From contig DNZD01000299.1 in the NCBI GenBank assembly GCA_003504855.1, forward strand, positions 1 to 18,709: 18,709 nucleotides of DNA, read 5' to 3'. Position numbers and translations under genes: made by a program. The stretch is from Cytophagales bacterium (GTDB taxonomy: Bacteria; Bacteroidota; Bacteroidia; Cytophagales; Cyclobacteriaceae). This document shows positions 14,905 to 18,709 of the stretch, piece after piece. Numbering within the stretch: position 1 is the first letter of the stretch; each line of letters starts with the position of its first letter. The notes beneath the pieces were generated by a model, which had not been told where the DNA came from, did no database searches, and was given only the letters and a program-made list of their open reading frames with translations.

Positions 14905-16269
14905 GTGAACGAAGGCAAAATTCTCATGATTGACGACGACGAAGATGTGCTCCTCGCCGCCAAAATGTTGCTGAAAAAATACAACTACCAGGTCATCATC
15001 GAGAAAAATCCGAACAAGATCCCGTTCCTCCTCAACAATGATACCTATGATGTGATCCTGCTGGACATGAACTTCAGCAAGGACACTACCTCCGGCAAGG
15101 AGGGGTTTGAATGGCTCGGAAAGATCAAAGAAAAAGATCCCAATGCGGTCGTCATCATGATCACTGCCTTTGGCGATGTGGAGATGGCGGTACGTGCGCT
15201 GAAAGACGGGGCGACTGATTTTATTCTGAAGCCCTGGCAGAACGAAAAACTGATTGCTACGATCTCCACGGCCATCAAACTGAAGCGCTCCTACAACGAA
15301 GTAGACAAACTGCGTAAGGCCAAGCAAATGCTGGAAGAACAAATCTCACAGCCTTTCCGGGACATTGTGGGAAACAGTGGCGCCATGCAGGAAGTATATT
15401 CTCTCATTGACCGTGTTGCCAAAACCGACGCCAACGTATTAATCCTGGGTGAAAACGGTACAGGAAAAGAGCTGGTTGCACGCGCCATCCACCAAAAGTC
15501 ACTGCGCAGTGATGGTTCATTTGTGGCGGTCGATATGGGCGCCATTACAGAAACGTTGTTTGAGTCTGAATTATTCGGACATAAGAAAGGTGCCTTTACC
15601 GACGCACGCGAAGATCGCCCGGGTCGCTTCGAATTAGCCAATGGAGGCACACTATTTCTCGATGAGATCGGAAACCTGAGTCTGAGTTTGCAGAGCAAGT
15701 TGCTCAGTGCACTGCAGTCACGGAAAGTGACACGGGTGGGCTCCAATAATGCAGTTGACGTAGACATCCGATTGATTTGCGCCACCAACATGCCGATTGA
15801 ACAAATGGTAAAAGAAGGGAAGTTCAGACAAGATCTCTTGTACCGGATCAATACAGTGGAAGTGCACATCCCTCCGCTCGGTGACCGCGTAGACGACATC
15901 CCCATGCTCGCCAATCACTTCCTTGATTACTATAGCAAAAAGTACCGAAAGGAAGTGCTCTCCATTTCACCAGAAGCTATCAACAAACTCAAGAAATATG
16001 CGTGGCCCGGAAATGTGCGTGAGTTACAACATGCTATTGAGCGTGCTGTCATCATGGCCGATTCCGCCACTTTACAGGAAAGTGATTTTCTTTTTAGCAG
16101 GAAGTCCGAGTCGACAGCTTCTGTTGACACCCTCAATCTGGATGAAGTAGAAAAGGCAGCTGTTGTGAAAGCCCTTCAACTTCATAGTGGCAATATCTCC
16201 AAAGCCGCGGATGAACTGGGCCTCACACGGGCAAGTTTGTACAGGAGGATGGAGAAGTATGGGCTTTGA
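14905..16269 (+). CDS. NtrC-family sigma-54-dependent response regulator (REC-AAA+-Fis HTH)
   Basis: A 454-aa enhancer-binding protein. The receiver domain (about 4-125) has the acidic pocket DDD at 10-12, D54 as phospho-acceptor and K109. The AAA+ domain (about 152-385) has Walker A GENGTGKE (182-189), the sigma-54 contact loop GAFTDA (229-234, a variant of GAFTGA) and Walker B TLFLDEIG (249-256). The Fis-type helix-turn-helix is at about 426-451 (ISKAADELGLTRASLYRRM). The start is GTG 14905. It would activate RNA polymerase with sigma-54 after phosphorylation, most likely by the kinase encoded at 16877. A candidate sigma-54 promoter upstream suggests autoregulation. The stop codon TGA is shared with the first unit of a heptanucleotide array. 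Confidence 0.95.
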   Translation: MNEGKILMIDDDEDVLLAAKMLLKKYNYQVIIEKNPNKIPFLLNNDTYDVILLDMNFSKDTTSGKEGFEWLGKIKEKDPNAVVIMITAFGDVEMAVRALKDGATDFILKPWQNEKLIATISTAIKLKRSYNEVDKLRKAKQMLEEQISQPFRDIVGNSGAMQEVYSLIDRVAKTDANVLILGENGTGKELVARAIHQKSLRSDGSFVAVDMGAITETLFESELFGHKKGAFTDAREDRPGRFELANGGTLFLDEIGNLSLSLQSKLLSALQSRKVTRVGSNNAVDVDIRLICATNMPIEQMVKEGKFRQDLLYRINTVEVHIPPLGDRVDDIPMLANHFLDYYSKKYRKEVLSISPEAINKLKKYAWPGNVRELQHAIERAVIMADSATLQESDFLFSRKSESTASVDTLNLDEVEKAAVVKALQLHSGNISKAADELGLTRASLYRRMEKYGL

Positions 16270-16337
16270 GTGGTGAGTAGTAAGTAGTAAGTGGTAAGTG
16301 GTAAGTGGTAAGTGGTGAGTGGTGAGTGGTGAGTGGT
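16268..16337 (+). repeat. Heptanucleotide tandem array, 10 copies of (G/A)AGTRGT
   Basis: Ten head-to-tail 7-bp units: GAGTGGT, GAGTAGT, AAGTAGT, four AAGTGGT, three GAGTGGT. The first unit begins at the G of the TGA stop codon of the regulator gene (16267-16269). A related array in inverse orientation lies at 16829-16877. Confidence 0.93.
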
Positions 16338-16423
16338 TTTTATATGGAAAATAAGACAATTATTCCTGTGGCAATAATGATCATAAGAACCATATTCGGC
16401 AACACAAGCAATGTGGGCACATT

Positions 16424-16810
16424 ATGCGGTTCGCCAATGACTATTCCGACCTGGAAGTATATAAAGCATCCATTGCTCTATCAGATATGATATTCGATAT
16501 CTCATTGGCATTTCCCAGATCCGAAATCTATTCCCTTACGGATCAAATTCGCAGATCTTCCAGGTCTATCGGGGCACAGATTTCAGAAGCCTGGGCCAAG
16601 CGAAAGTATGAAAAGCACTTTATCAGCAAAACCACCGATGCTATGGCTGAAGCTTATGAGACCCGGCACTGGATTGAAACAGCCAGAAGGTGTGGGTATA
16701 TCAGCAACGAAGAGTCATCTTCATTGAGTGATCAGTGCGCTGCCATCATCAAAATGCTATCTTCCATGATCACCAAATCACAGCTATTTTGCAAACCAAT
16801 TATCAACTAA
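16424..16810 (+). CDS. S23-type four-helix-bundle protein (23S rRNA intervening-sequence family)
   Basis: A 128-aa all-helical protein. The N-terminal signature DLEVYKASIALSDMIFDI, then LTDQIRRSSRSIGAQISEAWAKRK (about 38-61), and a final helix ending in IIKMLSSMITK, are typical of the S23/IVP four-helix-bundle family. The family is named from genes in intervening sequences of 23S rRNA, and is structurally related to the Avd accessory protein of diversity-generating retroelements. Its molecular role is unknown; basic patches suggest nucleic-acid contact. Here it stands alone, outside rRNA and with no reverse transcriptase nearby. It starts at ATG 16424, 86 nt after the left heptad array, and ends 18 nt before the right one. 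No clear promoter is seen in those 86 nt. Confidence 0.9.
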   Translation: MRFANDYSDLEVYKASIALSDMIFDISLAFPRSEIYSLTDQIRRSSRSIGAQISEAWAKRKYEKHFISKTTDAMAEAYETRHWIETARRCGYISNEESSSLSDQCAAIIKMLSSMITKSQLFCKPIIN

Positions 16811-16828
16811 CCTGTCATCCTCTTTAGA

Positions 16829-16877
16829 ACTACTTACTAATTACTTCTCACCACTTACTACTTACCACCTACCACCT
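16829..16877 (-). repeat. Heptanucleotide array, inverse orientation, about 7 degenerate copies
   Basis: Seven consecutive 7-mers: ACTACTT, ACTAATT, ACTTCTC, ACCACTT, ACTACTT, ACCACCT, ACCACCT, mostly reverse complements of the AAGTRGT units at 16268-16337 with some decay. The last T is the first base of the TTG start codon of the histidine kinase. Confidence 0.85.
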
Positions 16878-18232
16878 TGAAAGATATCAACTGGCGTACT
16901 CCCCTCATGACCCGACTCCTGATCCTCACGGGATCGGTGCTCGTGTTTGGGTATGTTTTCGCCAAGTCCTCTTCGGTGTTGATTTTGTTAGCCATTATCG
17001 TCGCCACGGGATTTCAGTTAATCCGCTTTGCCCATATCACAGAAGGCCTTGAAGTACCCGACCATGAACCGGCTCCTGCTCCGGATTTCAACTCGATCTA
17101 TTTTGACGATGCCTCCCAGACTTTCAAGACTTCAAGTCACCACCCTGGCGTCCTGAAACACTGTAGCCGGATGAATGAAACCCTGGTGGCAGGCAGGAAG
17201 GAAAGAGATTCCGACTATCAATTTTTCAGAAATATTGTTCAGCATGTGGGCATCGGGTTGCTGACGTTCCGAAAGGATGGCGCTGTGCAGATTATCAACA
17301 GTGCTGCCCGCCGGCTATTGCGGGTCAATCAAATTCAGAATATCACAGAACTCAACCGACCAAGTCCCACGCTCGTCGAGGCGTTTCAGAAATTGAAGAC
17401 CGGAGGACGAGAGCTCATTAATCTTAAGATCGGTGATGATACCGTACAGTTATCGGTGTTTGCCATCGAACTGACCTTGCGCGGAGAGGAGATCAAACTT
17501 ATCTCCATGAGCAACATCCAGAGTGAACTTGAGGAGAAAGAGATGGAGGCATGGCAGAACCTGGTTCGCGTGCTCACACACGAAATCATGAACTCTGTCA
17601 CCCCCATTTCTTCCCTGGCAGGCACCGTTGAAGAGGCGTTGCTCAATGCCGTGCAGCATCCGGAGACGCCCATTCATGGGGATGACCTCGCAGATATGCA
17701 TTTATCGTTGCAGACCATCAGCCGGCGCAGCGAAGGATTGATCCGGTTTGTAAAAGAATTCAGAAACCTGACACAGGTGCCACAACCGCTGATGAGTGAA
17801 ATGGCTATCCAACCCTTGCTGGAGGAAATGGCAGTATTGCACAAGAAAGAACTGAGTGACCGGAACATTGAAATTGCTGTTCATATTGATCCCCCACAAC
17901 TCACTGCGCTGGCCGACAAGAATATGATCGAGCAGGTGCTCATCAACCTTATCAAGAATGCTATTCAGGCCTTTGATGAACAGGCTAACAAACGTATCGA
18001 ACTCCGCGCGTACACCAGTGAAAAGGGCAGGCCCATCATCAGCGTCACCGACAATGGACCGGGTATCGATCCGGAGGCCCTGGAGAAAATCTTCATCCCG
18101 TTCTTCTCCACCAAAAAGACCGGTTCTGGCATCGGATTAAGTCTTTCCCGGCAAATCATGAGAGTTCATGAGGGTCGGATCACCGTGAAGTCCGAATTGG
18201 GGAAAGGAACCGAATTCAGCCTCAGGTTTTGA
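16877..18232 (+). CDS. Sensor histidine kinase (two TM, PAS-like, HisKA + HATPase), probable partner of the NtrC-type regulator
   Basis: A 451-aa kinase. Two membrane helices (about 10-28 and 32-50) form a short hairpin with almost no periplasmic loop. A PAS-like domain (about 115-215, [20 protein letters not shown]) is followed by phospho-acceptor H235 in [14 protein letters not shown]. The ATPase domain has the N-box NLIKNAIQA (N361), DNGPGI (392-397) and [12 protein letters not shown] (from 416). This is the NtrB-like class that works with sigma-54 activators, consistent with the regulator gene upstream. The start is a TTG at 16877 directly fused to the end of the heptad array. The alternative ATG 16907 would remove INWRTPL, a segment that looks native, so TTG is preferred with caution. 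Confidence 0.92.
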   Translation: MKDINWRTPLMTRLLILTGSVLVFGYVFAKSSSVLILLAIIVATGFQLIRFAHITEGLEVPDHEPAPAPDFNSIYFDDASQTFKTSSHHPGVLKHCSRMNETLVAGRKERDSDYQFFRNIVQHVGIGLLTFRKDGAVQIINSAARRLLRVNQIQNITELNRPSPTLVEAFQKLKTGGRELINLKIGDDTVQLSVFAIELTLRGEEIKLISMSNIQSELEEKEMEAWQNLVRVLTHEIMNSVTPISSLAGTVEEALLNAVQHPETPIHGDDLADMHLSLQTISRRSEGLIRFVKEFRNLTQVPQPLMSEMAIQPLLEEMAVLHKKELSDRNIEIAVHIDPPQLTALADKNMIEQVLINLIKNAIQAFDEQANKRIELRAYTSEKGRPIISVTDNGPGIDPEALEKIFIPFFSTKKTGSGIGLSLSRQIMRVHEGRITVKSELGKGTEFSLRF

Positions 18233-18277
18233 GACGGGTAGTTCGCCATTACTACACCCAAATTATTCCAAATTCAC

Positions 18278-18285
18278 TACCTTGG
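18278..18285 (+). promoter_or_regulatory. Weak -7-like element TACCTTGG upstream of the acyl carrier protein
   Basis: TACCTTGG is one T short of the TAnnTTTG consensus and is positioned 9-16 nt before the ATG. No clear -33 TTG at standard spacing is seen. It also covers the TTG that would start a longer reading frame, supporting ATG 18294. Confidence 0.35.
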
Positions 18286-18293
18286 TGCCCATT

Positions 18294-18533
18294 ATGCCAG
18301 ACATCCAGAAGAAAATCACTTCCATCCTTACCGACAAGCTCGGTATTCCAGATTCAGAGATCACCCCGGATGCCAGTTTCGTAAAAGACCTGGGTATTGA
18401 CTCATTGGATTATGCAGAGTTGGTGATGGAATTTGAGCAGACCTTCGACATCAAAATCCCGGATGATGATGCAGAGAAAATGCAGACCATCGCCCAGGCA
18501 GTGAAGTATATCGAAGGAAAAATAGCAAAGTAG
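18294..18533 (+). CDS. Acyl carrier protein
   Basis: A 79-aa acidic helical protein from ATG 18294. The phosphopantetheine attachment motif is GIDSLDYAELVMEFE with S37; helix III and IV residues follow in IPDDDAEKMQTIAQAVKYIEG. It carries acyl chains as thioesters on the prosthetic arm. The usual bacterial AcpP motif is GADSLDTVEL, so the GIDSLDYAEL variant leaves open whether this is the housekeeping AcpP or a second, pathway-specific carrier. No fabF-like start is seen in the 176 nt that follow, so the common acpP-fabF pairing is not shown here. I therefore leave the symbol blank. The longer TTG frame (18282) is rejected. Confidence 0.92.
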   Translation: MPDIQKKITSILTDKLGIPDSEITPDASFVKDLGIDSLDYAELVMEFEQTFDIKIPDDDAEKMQTIAQAVKYIEGKIAK

Positions 18534-18536
18534 TCA

Positions 18537-18569
18537 CCCGCTTTGCTCCTCGCAGCGGGCTGTAGCCCG
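18537..18569 (+). repeat. Overlapping GC-rich inverted repeats after the acyl carrier gene
   Basis: CCCGCT (18537-18542) can pair with AGCGGG (18554-18559), or CGGGC-TGTA-GCCCG (18556-18569) can form instead; the two are mutually exclusive. No T run follows. They may end the transcript or belong to a dispersed GC-rich repeat. Confidence 0.4.
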
Positions 18570-18610
18570 GATGGCGCAATTACCCCCACGCCTGACAGGC
18601 TATTATCGTT

Positions 18611-18638
18611 GGTAACCGGATATCATATTTTGGTTACC
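18611..18638. repeat. Inverted repeat GGTAACC-N14-GGTTACC
   Basis: Perfect 7-bp arms (18611-18617 and 18632-18638) with an AT-rich 14-nt loop, in a stretch (18534-18709) where I see no gene on either strand. The sequence CATCTTTTCGATTTT downstream is T-rich but not a clean terminator tail. Confidence 0.4.
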
Positions 18639-18709
18639 GCATCTTTTCGATTTTCAACGAACATCGTACTGGAACTGCCCGCAAAATCAAGTAGGTTTGA
18701 AGGCTAACG

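Larger units (their letters stand above)
16268..16877. mobile_element. Candidate S23/heptad-repeat insertion block
   Basis: A 610-bp block composed of a direct heptad array, an S23-type gene and the heptad array in inverse orientation. It fits exactly between the stop codon of a response regulator and the start codon of its likely kinase. Inverted terminal arrays plus a passenger gene at a clean junction suggest an inserted element. No transposase is encoded and target-site duplications cannot be separated from the repeats. Confidence 0.35.

Noticed and set aside
15291..15914. 207-aa open frame on the minus strand opposite the NtrC-type regulator
   Set aside because: Antisense to conserved AAA+ coding sequence, with shadow-like Ser/Pro/Arg composition and no recognisable motif.
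16072..16359. 95-aa minus-strand frame with repeated LTTHH/LLTTHH
   Set aside because: The repeats are simply the translation of the heptad array, and the rest is antisense to the regulator gene.
16268..16877. CRISPR array or diversity-generating retroelement
   Set aside because: Units are 7 bp head to tail without spacers, so not CRISPR. The S23 protein resembles Avd, but there is no reverse transcriptase or template/variable repeat pair in the window.
18564..18600. tRNA-like start (AGCCCGGATGGCGCAATT)
   Set aside because: It resembles the 5' end of some tRNAs, but no anticodon arm, T-arm or matching acceptor strand follows.

Overview
The window looks like chromosomal DNA of a member of the Bacteroidota, most probably of the Cytophagales type. 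Several genes are preceded by the phylum's -7 element (TAnnTTTG or close variants), in two cases with a TTG 19 nt upstream. Gene starts mostly lack strong Shine-Dalgarno sites. The divergent order biotin-protein ligase / rsfS / ftsH, the NIPSNAP protein, outer-membrane beta-barrel proteins and an S23-type four-helix-bundle gene also fit. Taxonomy is inferred from these features only.

Layout. 1-547 (-) is the N-terminal part of a GMC-type flavin oxidoreductase cut by the window edge. 631-1431 (-) is a stand-alone biotin ligase, divergent from rsfS and ftsH (1442-3939, +), which end at a strong intrinsic terminator. lpxH and a secreted protein of unknown function (4085-5643, +) follow, overlapping by 4 nt. 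They converge on an outer-membrane barrel protein (5659-6897, -) with a good promoter.

7004-13899 is a long run of ten minus-strand genes. In transcription order they are: a pepsin-like aspartic protease, an astacin-like metalloprotease, a GH108 muramidase, a holin-like membrane protein, a small protein ending in CPNLC, a polytopic membrane protein, a histidine kinase with almost no sensor, a LuxR-type response regulator, a NIPSNAP-domain protein, and a 109-aa protein. The first four form a tight unit. Neither protease shows an N-terminal signal peptide, while the other two genes resemble an endolysin-holin lysis pair. The main hypothesis is a holin/endolysin export or lysis-release cassette for two proteases, possibly tied to the adjacent two-component system. 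No phage structural gene is present.

Divergently, 14095-14679 (+) encodes a small outer-membrane barrel. A dyad-rich intergenic region with a plausible sigma-54 promoter then leads into an NtrC-type activator (14905-16269, +). Its probable partner kinase (16877-18232, +) is separated from it by a 610-bp block: a heptanucleotide array, an S23-type gene, and the heptanucleotide array in inverse orientation. The left array begins inside the activator's stop codon and the right array ends in the first base of the kinase start codon, suggesting an insertion between two formerly adjacent genes. An acyl carrier protein (18294-18533) and a non-coding stretch with inverted repeats close the window.
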